64,000 nt of DNA from NCBI RefSeq assembly GCF_006440675.2, contig NZ_CP083951.1, positions 1,612,001 to 1,676,000 on the forward strand. The letters run 5' to 3'. This document shows positions 27,627 through 34,764 of this stretch, in pieces (the first letter of the stretch is position 1; each line of letters opens with the position of its first letter). The notes under the pieces are model-generated. The model worked only from the letters and a program-made list of their open reading frames with translations. It was not told the origin of the DNA and ran no database searches. The DNA is from Mesorhizobium sp. B2-8-5 (lineage in GTDB: Bacteria > Pseudomonadota > Alphaproteobacteria > Rhizobiales > Rhizobiaceae). The position numbers and the translations under genes were made by a program.

Positions 27627-29021
27627 TCAAGCCGCTGCGTTGCAACCGCAGCCGCTCTTGCCAGCGGCTTTCGCTTCAGCGTCGGCGACACAACAGGCGT
27701 CAGCCTCGGAAGGAGCTGGGCCACCACAACACCCGCCACCCGTCGCGCGTATGGTTGAGGGAGGGACCGTGCAGACGCCTGTTTCGGGTAGCACCAGTTG
27801 CACGGCATCCGCAGCCGCCATCTCGCCAGCGAGGGCTGCCGCGACCGACCGTACCTGTTCATACCCGGTCAGCAGCAAGAAGGTCGGAGCGCGGCCGTAG
27901 CTCTTGACGCCGACAGTGTAGAAGTCCGGCTCGGGATGACTCAGTTCGCGATGGCCGTGCGGGGGAACGTCGCCGCAGGAGTGCTCGTTGGGGTCGATCA
28001 GAGGCCCCAGCGCCTTGACGCTCTCAAGCCACGGGTCAAGGTCCAGCCTAAGTTCGCGCGTGAGCGAGAGATCGGGCCGCTGGCCGGTCGCGGCGATGAT
28101 ACGGTCAACAGGCCCCAGCACTTGTAAGCCGTCCCGCGTTTGACCTTCAACGGTCAGGCGGCCATTTGAGCCGCGGATGGCCAGCGTTGCGAAGCCGGTG
28201 ACCATCGTTGTGCCGCCACTTTCCACCAGCTCGCGAGCATCGGCACCCAGCTCGCCACGAGCGGGAAGTTGGTCGGCGTCTCCACCACCGTAGATGCGAA
28301 CAAGATCGGTACTGCGTGTCACCCAGAGAGAAGCGGTGCCCGGCTCGTCAGCAGCCAGTCTATCGAGTTCCAGCAGAGCGTTGGCGGCCGAAAGGCCGGA
28401 GCCAGCAACCAGCGTCGTGCGACCGGCATAGAGGTTGCGGTCGCGGCCGAGAATGTCGGGGATGCCGTAAGCGATCTTGTCAGCGAACTCCGCTTCACCC
28501 TCCGCCGTGATACCACCGCCCCCAAGTGGGTTTGGCGTCTGCCATGTCCCGGACGCATCAACGACGGCGCGCGCGCGGTCGCTCCTGATCCCGTCGGCGG
28601 TCTTCACGACCAACATGAAGGGCCTTGCCTGTCGATCCTTGCTCAATACCTTGTCCGCACCCCAGCGGGAGATGCCGATCACGTTGGCGTTGGTCTCGAT
28701 AGACGTTGAGAGTTCAGGCAGCCTTGCGAGCGGTTCAAGGTAGTGCGCAATCAGCTCGTCAGCGGTTGGGAACGCCTCAGGATCGGGCATCGTCCAGCCA
28801 TTGCGCTCAAGAAACCTTACCGCCGTCCGATCCACACAGTAGCGCCAAGGCGTGAACACCCGAACATGACCCCAGTCGCGGAGATTGGTGGCGACTTCCG
28901 CGCCGGCCTCGTAGACCTTCACGGGGAGCCCACGCTGAACGAGCTGAACTGCAGCCGCCAAGCCGACCGGGCCGGCTCCGATGACGGCAACAGGGAGATC
29001 GTCATGGTCATTCATCGGCAT
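27627..29021 (-). CDS. FAD/NAD(P)-binding flavoprotein with cysteine-rich tail, ars-operon associated
   Basis: 464 residues from ATG 29021 (GGAAGG 9 bases upstream; ATGs at 29030 and 29015 are alternatives). The FAD-binding motif is AVIGAGPVGLAAAVQL near the N terminus and a second dinucleotide motif is LVAGSGLSAANALLEL. A conserved ATGQRPDLS block near residue 310 completes a flavin monooxygenase/thioredoxin reductase-like fold. The last 40 residues carry clustered cysteines (GGGCCGG, ACC, GCGC), a likely As(III)-binding tail. It may be an ArsO-like monooxygenase oxidising organic or inorganic arsenic (inference). It follows the second arsR. Confidence 0.75.
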   Translation of the reverse strand: MPMNDHDDLPVAVIGAGPVGLAAAVQLVQRGLPVKVYEAGAEVATNLRDWGHVRVFTPWRYCVDRTAVRFLERNGWTMPDPEAFPTADELIAHYLEPLARLPELSTSIETNANVIGISRWGADKVLSKDRQARPFMLVVKTADGIRSDRARAVVDASGTWQTPNPLGGGGITAEGEAEFADKIAYGIPDILGRDRNLYAGRTTLVAGSGLSAANALLELDRLAADEPGTASLWVTRSTDLVRIYGGGDADQLPARGELGADARELVESGGTTMVTGFATLAIRGSNGRLTVEGQTRDGLQVLGPVDRIIAATGQRPDLSLTRELRLDLDPWLESVKALGPLIDPNEHSCGDVPPHGHRELSHPEPDFYTVGVKSYGRAPTFLLLTGYEQVRSVAAALAGEMAAADAVQLVLPETGVCTVPPSTIRATGGGCCGGPAPSEADACCVADAEAKAAGKSGCGCNAAA

Positions 29022-29070
29022 TGTTTCCATCCTTCCGGGATCATCGAAATACGAAACAAAAAAATATGCG

Positions 29071-29391
29071 CTATGCCGCTGCTTCGCCATCGACGGCACC
29101 GCAAGCGGCGTCAGCGCAGCACTCGTCAGCCAAGAAGCCGATCAGCTCCCTCATGATAGGGTAGTTGGCCCGACAGATCAGGGTCGTTGCCTGCCGCTCC
29201 TGCGTCACGAGGCCGGTCAGAATGAGGCGATGCAGATGGTGGGACAGCGTCGAGGCCGCGATGCCAAGGCTGTCCTGCAAGTACCCCACGGGCCGGCCTG
29301 CTTCGCCGGCTCTGACCAGTGTGCGATAGAGCTTGAGCCGTGTCGGGTTGCCGATGGCTTCGAGCTGTTTTGCTGCTTGTTCGAGTTTCAT
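29071..29391 (-). CDS. arsR: ArsR family arsenic-responsive repressor (second copy)
   Basis: 106 residues from ATG 29391. It has the winged helix HTH IAASTLSHHLHRLILTGLVT and the N-terminal EAIGNPTRLKLYRTLV. A Cys pair at the C terminus (DECCADAACGAVDG) is a probable As(III) site; it lacks the classic ELCVCDL motif of the plasmid R773 type. There is no ribosome binding site before the ATG, and a TTGACC - 17 bases - TAGTGT promoter would start transcription at or near the ATG, so the mRNA may be leaderless. It overlaps no other start; the flavoprotein gene follows after 49 bases. Confidence 0.85.
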   Translation of the reverse strand: MKLEQAAKQLEAIGNPTRLKLYRTLVRAGEAGRPVGYLQDSLGIAASTLSHHLHRLILTGLVTQERQATTLICRANYPIMRELIGFLADECCADAACGAVDGEAAA

Positions 29392-29431
29392 GGAAATAAC
29401 ACTACACCCGCCGCCGGCACAGGTCAATACC

Positions 29432-29453
29432 TATTTCGACAAAGATCGAAATA
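29432..29453. promoter_or_regulatory. Perfect inverted repeat, candidate ArsR operator
   Basis: TATTTCGA (29432-29439) and TCGAAATA (29446-29453) flank a 6-base centre, between arsC and the second arsR. Position and symmetry suit an ArsR dimer repressing the arsR - flavoprotein - MFS unit. Confidence 0.6.
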
Positions 29454-29456
29454 TGA

Positions 29457-29879
29457 TCAAACGACCCGTTTACCGGTCGCGTCGATAACGACCTCGCCGT
29501 CTTCCTTGGTGAAGGGGCCGATGTCGGGATTGGGCAAAATCGAGAGGACCGCCTCAGAAGGTCGCGCAAGGACCGCGCCCAGCGGGGTCACCACGATTGG
29601 GCGGTTGATCAGGATCGGATGGTTGAGCATGGCGTCGATCAGATCGTCGTCTGACCACTTCGGGTCCGCGAGCCCAAGCTCCTCATAGGGCGTTCCCTTC
29701 TCCCGAAGCAGCGCACGGGTAGTGATCCCCATGGCTGCGATCAGCTCAACCAGCTTTGCACGTGAGGGAGGCGTCTTGAGGTATTCGATGATCTCGGGCT
29801 CTTCGCCGCTCTGCCTGATCATGGCCAGCGTGTTTCGCGAGGTGCCGCACTGGGGGTTGTGATAGATCGTGATGGTCAT
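29457..29879 (-). CDS. arsC: Arsenate reductase, glutaredoxin-dependent
   Basis: 140 residues. The catalytic Cys11 lies in HNPQCGTSRNT, and the Arg residues used by the R773-type enzyme are present in TRALLREK, INRPIV and LARPSE. It reduces As(V) to As(III) in the cytoplasm with glutathione and glutaredoxin. Its ATG overlaps the aqpS stop (ATGA), so it is translationally coupled to the channel that would release the product. Confidence 0.93.
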   Translation of the reverse strand: MTITIYHNPQCGTSRNTLAMIRQSGEEPEIIEYLKTPPSRAKLVELIAAMGITTRALLREKGTPYEELGLADPKWSDDDLIDAMLNHPILINRPIVVTPLGAVLARPSEAVLSILPNPDIGPFTKEDGEVVIDATGKRVV

Positions 29880-30565
29880 TCGGCGGGTTCCTCATTGGTG
29901 ATGGCTTGGGGTTCCGCAAGCAGCCAGCCGGCAAGCGCCATTGCCACCAGAGCCCCGGCAAGCTGGGCGGCGATGAAGGCCGGGACATCGAGCGGCCGGA
30001 TGCCCGCGAAGGTATTGGAGAGGGCGCGGGCCACGGCCACGGCCGGGTTTGCGAACGATGTCGAGGCAGTGAACCAGTAGGCGGCCACGATGTAGAGGCC
30101 AACCAGCCACGGGATGGCATCAGAGCGAAAGCGGAGACCGGCAAGGATGGTGAAGACGAGGCCGAAGGTCGCAACCGCCTCAGCGATCCACAGACCAGAC
30201 CCCGAGCGCACCGTGGTCGAGAGACTGAAGAGCGGCATATCAAACATGGCATGAGCCGTCAGTGTGCCGAGTATGCCTCCCGCGAGCTGGGCTGCCACGT
30301 AGGTCAGGGCCACATCGCGGGCCATTTGATGCCTCAGGCTGAACACGAGCGTGACCGCTGGGTTGAAATGCGCACCGGAAATCGGACCGAGGATGGTGAT
30401 CAAAACGATCAGTATCGCGCCGGTCGGCAAGGTGTTGCAGAGCAAGGCGAGCGCCACATCATGGGTCAGCCGGTCGGCCATGATCCCGGAACCGACCACG
30501 GTGGCGACCAGCATCGCAGTTCCAAGTCCTTCGGCAGCTAGCCGTCGCGGCAGGTCAGCTGACAC
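29876..30565 (-). CDS. aqpS: Aquaglyceroporin of the ars operon
   Basis: 229 residues with six spans and two half-helix loops: FNPA (NPA at 68-70) and FANPA (NPA at 173-175). The second loop continues VAVAR instead of the usual RDxGPR, as seen in arsenic-linked aquaglyceroporins. In Sinorhizobium meliloti AqpS lets As(III) made by ArsC flow out of the cell down its gradient. The arsR-aqpS-arsC order here is the same. Function is by homology and context. Confidence 0.9.
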   Translation of the reverse strand: MSADLPRRLAAEGLGTAMLVATVVGSGIMADRLTHDVALALLCNTLPTGAILIVLITILGPISGAHFNPAVTLVFSLRHQMARDVALTYVAAQLAGGILGTLTAHAMFDMPLFSLSTTVRSGSGLWIAEAVATFGLVFTILAGLRFRSDAIPWLVGLYIVAAYWFTASTSFANPAVAVARALSNTFAGIRPLDVPAFIAAQLAGALVAMALAGWLLAEPQAITNEEPAE

Positions 30566-30589
30566 GGTGCCGAGCCTCCATTGAGATCG

Positions 30590-30922
30590 TTAGCACTTAC
30601 AGGTCACCGCCTGGATGACCGGCCGGCAAAGCTCCGGGGCGCCCCTGCAGCAGTCTTCCATCAGGTAGGCCAGCAGATCGCGAAAGGCGTTCATGTCGAC
30701 GACATACCGGATGATCCGCCCCTCCCGTTCGGCGCGAACAAGCCCGGCGCGGTCGAGGACCTTCAGATGCGCAGACATGGTGTTCTGCACCGTTCCCAGT
30801 TGCGATGCGATCTCGCCGGCTGGAACGCCTTCGGCACCCGCTTGCACGAGCAGCCGGAACGTCTCTAACCTTGTGTCCTGACCAAGCGCGGCCAGCGCCA
30901 GCAGAGCAGTAGTCTTGTCCAT
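30590..30922 (-). CDS. arsR: ArsR family arsenic-responsive repressor (first copy)
   Basis: 110 residues from ATG 30922; an in-frame ATG at 30934 would add four residues (MDGW). The HTH region is VQNTMSAHLKVLDRAGLVR. Likely metal-binding cysteines are in LMEDCCRGAPELC and the final VTCKC. It heads arsR-aqpS-arsC, with 24 bases to aqpS. The start region consists of ATGG repeated four times, so the exact initiation codon is ambiguous. Confidence 0.87.
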   Translation of the reverse strand: MDKTTALLALAALGQDTRLETFRLLVQAGAEGVPAGEIASQLGTVQNTMSAHLKVLDRAGLVRAEREGRIIRYVVDMNAFRDLLAYLMEDCCRGAPELCRPVIQAVTCKC

Positions 30923-30931
30923 CCATCCATC

Positions 30932-30949
30932 CATCCGGATTTGTGGATG
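30932..30949. promoter_or_regulatory. Weak inverted repeat at the first arsR start
   Basis: CATCC (30932-30936) and GGATG (30945-30949) face each other over 8 bases, next to four tandem ATCC units (30921-30936). If ArsR binds here it would cover the translation start region. Low certainty. Confidence 0.3.
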
Positions 30950-31146
30950 TGTAGATGGGCAGCATGACGGTTGGATGACAGGCTGATGGGGGTCGGAATT
31001 TTTTGGCCAAAGATTTGCGCGCCCAATCCGATTATCAGCACGCGCCACGTTCCCCTGCCGGGTCTCCGGCCTATTAGGAGCGCATCGCGGTCCTGAGACA
31101 TTCTGGAGGCGGCCTCAGAGCCGCAAGAGCTGCCTTGCGGGCGTGA

Positions 31147-31176
31147 GGCGCAGGCCGACGACGGCCAGCCTGCGCC
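31147..31176. repeat. 30-bp direct repeat, right copy (hairpin)
   Basis: Identical to 26230-26259. On the plus strand the hairpin is followed by TTTGTTGTTTT, so it could also act as a terminator in that direction. It lies beyond the 3' end of the intact outer-membrane protein gene, separated from it by a palindromic repeat. Confidence 0.85.
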
Positions 31177-31189
31177 TTTGTTGTTTTCA

Positions 31190-31239
31190 CGCAATTCCGG
31201 ACGAAAAACCGCTACACACTTTTCCTGGAATTGCTCTAG
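31190..31239. repeat. Palindromic intergenic repeat, GCAATTCC type
   Basis: GCAATTCCGG (31191) pairs with CCTGGAATTGC, and the unit ends in TCTAG. It matches the second hairpin of 6746-6844 almost base for base. It sits between the 30-bp repeat and the porin-like gene, where the left fragment copy has none, so it was probably inserted here. Confidence 0.75.
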
Positions 31240-31242
31240 CGA

Positions 31243-31923
31243 TCAGAGCGAGTGCTTGTAGCCGATCGCGATGTTGAGCTTGTCGCCGGCGAGATCGTCG
31301 TAAGGTGCCGACGTCGTATCGGTCTTTTTCCACGAATAGCCGAGGCTGGCATAGACGGCATTGGTGGGATCGATGTTGTAGGTCACGCCTGTGGCCAGCT
31401 TCGGCGTTTCCCAGGTGGTGTTGAAGGCGTTGCGGTAGCGGAAGTTGAAGACATTCCACGTCCATTGCTTGGACAGTTTCCAATCTCCGGCGAGATACAA
31501 GGCGTAGTAGGGGATCTGCGCATTTGCGTCGGCGTCCTTGACGATGCCGGTGTCATGCCAAGTGTAGCCGAGGGCAACGCTGGGAGTGAAGGTGAAGGCG
31601 TCCGTCAGCTTGATCTTGTAGCCGAGACTCGCCTCGCCGTAATATTGTGTCTTTCCACCGGTCTTGAAGGTCGGCTGGATGAATATCCCGCCGACGAAAT
31701 TGTCGGCGAAATTGTGCGAGACGCTGAACTTGAAGTAGGTGTCGGCGAGCGATCGCGCTTTGTTGCTGCCATTGTCGATGGCGTAGAACTCGGGACTTCC
31801 CTCAATCCCCAGAGTCCAGGTCGGTGCTGCCGGCGGGGGTGCTTCGACAAGGTCGGCGGCGAAGCTGGATGATGCCATGGACAGTGAGATGCCCAGTGGC
31901 GCGATAATGGCACGAAAAAGCAT
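31243..31923 (-). CDS. Outer-membrane beta-barrel (porin-like) protein
   Basis: 226 residues. A signal peptide (MLFRAIIAPLGISLSMASSS, cleavage after FAA) and alternating hydrophobic strands such as YYGEASLGYKIKLTDAFTFT and VYASLGYSWKK point to an outer-membrane barrel of about ten strands. A GAGGAAAGACC site precedes the ATG. No specific family was recognised. A 3' fragment of the same gene lies at 26271-26394. Confidence 0.75.
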   Translation of the reverse strand: MLFRAIIAPLGISLSMASSSFAADLVEAPPPAAPTWTLGIEGSPEFYAIDNGSNKARSLADTYFKFSVSHNFADNFVGGIFIQPTFKTGGKTQYYGEASLGYKIKLTDAFTFTPSVALGYTWHDTGIVKDADANAQIPYYALYLAGDWKLSKQWTWNVFNFRYRNAFNTTWETPKLATGVTYNIDPTNAVYASLGYSWKKTDTTSAPYDDLAGDKLNIAIGYKHSL

Positions 31924-32254
31924 GGTCTTTCCTCGATGTAGGAAGTGGCGGGAGATGTGCCGGCGATGCGGCGAGGAACCCGCTAGGCGCGCCGGATTTC
32001 AGTTGTGTGACGATGTGCCATTTGTGCAGACACAAGGACATCACGAAGTTGGGATCGTCGGATTGCCCGCCTTGGTCAGCTCGATGGGCACCCTGATCGG
32101 TCGGACGAAACAGTCGCCATTTCGACGCCATGTCGGCGGCATTCCTGGCTGGGCATCCCGCAGGAGCTCGTCCGGCCCGGCGGGCTCACCAGCAATCTCA
32201 TGCCGATCGGGCATCGGCGCAGCCCGGCCTGAACTGCTGTGTTGGAGCCGGCTG
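31924..32254. other. Gene-free interval
   Basis: About 330 bases between the porin-like gene and the YVTN gene. The right part (about 32050-32230) has open frames but no recognisable protein, ribosome binding site or repeat. The upstream region of the porin-like gene lies at its left end. Confidence 0.5.
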
Positions 32255-33415
32255 CTACCGCATATTCCCCGTGTGCCCCTGCGAGTAGCGCCCCGGCTGT
32301 GGCCACACCGTAAGCCCGTGCGGCTCGACGCCGACGCGGATCTTGGTCACGGCGCCGCACGTCGTGTCGATCATGTAGACGTCGCTGTCGAAGCGGCCGG
32401 ACAGCCATAATTGCCTGCCGTCGGCGCTGACATTGCGCATGTCGGGGCTGCCGCCGCCCGGGATCGGCCATTGCGCGACCACGGCGCGGGTGGCGAAGTC
32501 GATCACCGTCACGCTGCCCGGGCCGTTGGCCTTGCCCTGCTCCATCTTGTGCGAGCCGCGGTTCGAGACATAGAGCCGCTTGCCGTCGCGGCTGACGACG
32601 AAGCCGTGCGCGCCGATGCCGGTCGGGATGAAGCCGATTTCCCGAAAACTGTCGCCGTCGACCAGGAGCACGCCGTCATTCATCATGTCGGCGACGTAGA
32701 AGACCTTGCCGTCGGGCGACAGGCGGATGTCCTGCGGCATGCCCATCTTGGAGAGGTCGAGATGGCCGAGCAGCTTCTGGTTCTTCAAGTCGATCTTGGC
32801 CAGGCCGCCGTCGCCATATTCGCAGGTGAAGATCGCGTAGGAACCGTCGGCAGAGAAGTCGGCATGGTTGATGCCCGGGCAAGTCGGCGTCGGCAGGCTC
32901 GATTTCAACGTCATGGTGTGCGGTTCGCGGAAATCGAGCTGCTCCATCGCCTCGTCGACGACGATTGCCGCGCTGCCGTCCGGCATGAAGTAGAGATTAT
33001 AGGGGTCGTCGACCGGGATCTGCTGGCCGGGCCTGGCCGTCATCGGGTCGATCGGCGGCAAGCTGCCGTTCCTGCCGGTGCCGTTGTTGGCGACCCAAAG
33101 CGTCTTGAGGTCCCAGGACGGCACGACGTGCTGCGGCTTGCTGCCGACCTGGAACCGGCCGACCTCCTTCAAGGTGACGGTGTCGATCACCGAGACGCTG
33201 TTGGAGGAGCGGTTCGGCACATAGACGCGCGGCAGCGCGCCGGCGGTGGCGGGGCTCAGATGGCCGGCCGCGGTCTGGCTGTAGATGTTGACAGGCGCGG
33301 GTGGCGGATCGGAGCAATCCTCCGGACAGGTATCGGCCCAGGCCCGGGCAGGCATGAGCGCAATCAGCAGCACGGCCGCACGGAAACTGGTGTGACGCAA
33401 ACGACTTCTGATCAT
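32255..33415 (-). CDS. Secreted YVTN-type beta-propeller protein
   Basis: 386 residues. A signal peptide ends at AWA near residue 27, followed by a short Cys-containing segment (DTCPEDCSDPPP). The rest consists of repeated propeller blades with YVTN-like strands: PRVYVPNRSSNSVSVIDT, SPDGKVFYVADMMNDGVLLV and SRDGKRLYVSNRGSHK. Such proteins sit in the periplasm and serve as binding or scaffold proteins, sometimes near PQQ enzymes or surface-layer systems. No partner enzyme is adjacent, so the role is open. Confidence 0.8.
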   Translation of the reverse strand: MIRSRLRHTSFRAAVLLIALMPARAWADTCPEDCSDPPPAPVNIYSQTAAGHLSPATAGALPRVYVPNRSSNSVSVIDTVTLKEVGRFQVGSKPQHVVPSWDLKTLWVANNGTGRNGSLPPIDPMTARPGQQIPVDDPYNLYFMPDGSAAIVVDEAMEQLDFREPHTMTLKSSLPTPTCPGINHADFSADGSYAIFTCEYGDGGLAKIDLKNQKLLGHLDLSKMGMPQDIRLSPDGKVFYVADMMNDGVLLVDGDSFREIGFIPTGIGAHGFVVSRDGKRLYVSNRGSHKMEQGKANGPGSVTVIDFATRAVVAQWPIPGGGSPDMRNVSADGRQLWLSGRFDSDVYMIDTTCGAVTKIRVGVEPHGLTVWPQPGRYSQGHTGNMR

Positions 33416-33483
33416 CTGGATGGTTTCGTGTAGGCCGGCCCGAGTTCGCCGCGCGGACCCATAGCTTGTGTCCCGCCGTTGAT

Positions 33484-34764
33484 CTAGCGCCTTTTCAAAA
33501 GACTCCGCATGCGGTTGCGCAGGATGCGCGCCATGTTGCGGGTCTCACGGTAGAGATGCAGTTGCGAGGCCGCCTGACGGGCCAGCCGGTCGGCATCCGG
33601 CGTCAGCCCGACCACCAGCGTGCCCATCGGCTTGCGCTCGCTCCACAGCCGGCTCATCACCGGATGGTCCGGAACCGCGCAGGAATCGGTCATGACGATG
33701 TTGGGATCGTCGAGATGCTGCTTGGTCACCTCGATCATCAGCAGCGTGCCCGGCGAATAGGCGGAAAGCGCCTCGTCATAGGCCGTCTTCCAGGTGTAAG
33801 CGACGCCGGCCTCGACGAAGACGACCAGGCAGGCGACGGTGCGGCCGTCGAGCGTCAGCAGATGGATACGGCACATGTCCTGCTCGGCCAGCCTATGCAC
33901 GGCTTCGCGGGCGAAGGCGGCGCGGTAACGGTCGATCGCCATCGCGGTGCGCTCGCGGCCTTTCCAGCCGGCCGCTTCAAGCGTCAGGAAGCTTTCGATG
34001 GCGTGGCGTATCTCGTCCTGCCCGCGTGCCACGATGTGCTCGAGCTTGCCTTGATCGGCGAGGCGCCGCTTCAGCCGGCGGAATTCGCGATAGTGATGCG
34101 CGCGCAGCGAGGCCTTGAGGTAGTCCTCGCCGTCGGCATCGCTTTCAAGCACCGGGCGCTCGACCTTGCCGGTGGTCACCATGGTCAGGCCGCGGCTGTC
34201 GGCAAACGAGGTCATGAGGCTCGCCACCGGACCGTCGAGCTTGATGTCGGGCAGCACGAAGACCTTGGGCAGCTTGAGATGCGGCCGCGACAGCATCGAG
34301 AAGAAATCCTCGATGACGCCGACCGGATCGTCGCGATCGACCAGCGGCGTTCCGAGCGGGCCGAACGGGCTCGACCATGTGCGCATCACCGGGACGCCGA
34401 GCGGGATCGCCGGCCGCTCGACCGAGAACGGCACCAGAAGCCGCAGCCGGTTGCGGTATTCGTCGCCGTCGCGGATGACGGCAAGCCGCACCTCGCGGTC
34501 TTCCAGCCGGGGCATCGCCGGCGCCAGGAAGCGCGGGTTGAAGAAGACGTTCGGCTCGATCGTGCGGGCGCTGAGATAGTCGAGTTCCTCGACAAGTTCG
34601 AAGCCCGCCGAGGCTGGGTAGATGGCGAGCTTGCGCTCCGGCCGGTTGCTGGCGAAGAGCTCGATATGGGCGGGGTCGACCTCGCGCGCCAGGCCGGCAA
34701 GGTTGGAGACCATGGCGCCGGCGGTGCCGCCGCTGGTCTCTTCGAGCAACGGGACGGCGGCCAT
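33484..34764 (-). CDS. GNAT-fold acyltransferase, BioF2/CelD-like
   Basis: 426 residues. The C-terminal half carries the GNAT_6/BioF2-like pattern: HHYREFRRLKRRLADQGKLE, FLTLEAAGWKGRERTA and YSPGTLLMIEVTKQHL. Relatives take part in exopolysaccharide or cellulose modification (CelD-like) or in peptide-ligase-like transfers. The ATG overlaps the flippase stop by one base (TGATG), so the two act together, probably in modifying and exporting a surface polysaccharide. Acceptor and donor are unknown. Confidence 0.75.
   Translation of the reverse strand: MAAVPLLEETSGGTAGAMVSNLAGLAREVDPAHIELFASNRPERKLAIYPASAGFELVEELDYLSARTIEPNVFFNPRFLAPAMPRLEDREVRLAVIRDGDEYRNRLRLLVPFSVERPAIPLGVPVMRTWSSPFGPLGTPLVDRDDPVGVIEDFFSMLSRPHLKLPKVFVLPDIKLDGPVASLMTSFADSRGLTMVTTGKVERPVLESDADGEDYLKASLRAHHYREFRRLKRRLADQGKLEHIVARGQDEIRHAIESFLTLEAAGWKGRERTAMAIDRYRAAFAREAVHRLAEQDMCRIHLLTLDGRTVACLVVFVEAGVAYTWKTAYDEALSAYSPGTLLMIEVTKQHLDDPNIVMTDSCAVPDHPVMSRLWSERKPMGTLVVGLTPDADRLARQAASQLHLYRETRNMARILRNRMRSLLKRR

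Larger units (their letters stand above)
26230..31176. mobile_element. Putative arsenic-resistance genomic island bracketed by repeats
   Basis: Six arsenic-related genes on one strand lie between two identical 30-base direct repeats (26230-26259 and 31147-31176), each forming a GGCGCAGGC/GCCTGCGCC hairpin. Outside and next to each repeat are copies of the same outer-membrane protein 3' end. No integrase or transposase is present. The island status is inferred from these brackets, the tRNA-Leu neighbour and the accessory gene content. Confidence 0.45.

Noticed and set aside
26054..31176. Integrase-type island using tRNA-Leu as attachment site
   Set aside because: No integrase gene and no second copy of the tRNA 3' end were seen, so tRNA-mediated integration is not supported.
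31877..32410. 177-codon plus-strand frame between the porin-like and YVTN genes
   Set aside because: It overlaps the starts or ends of both supported genes and shows no signal, domain or ribosome binding site.
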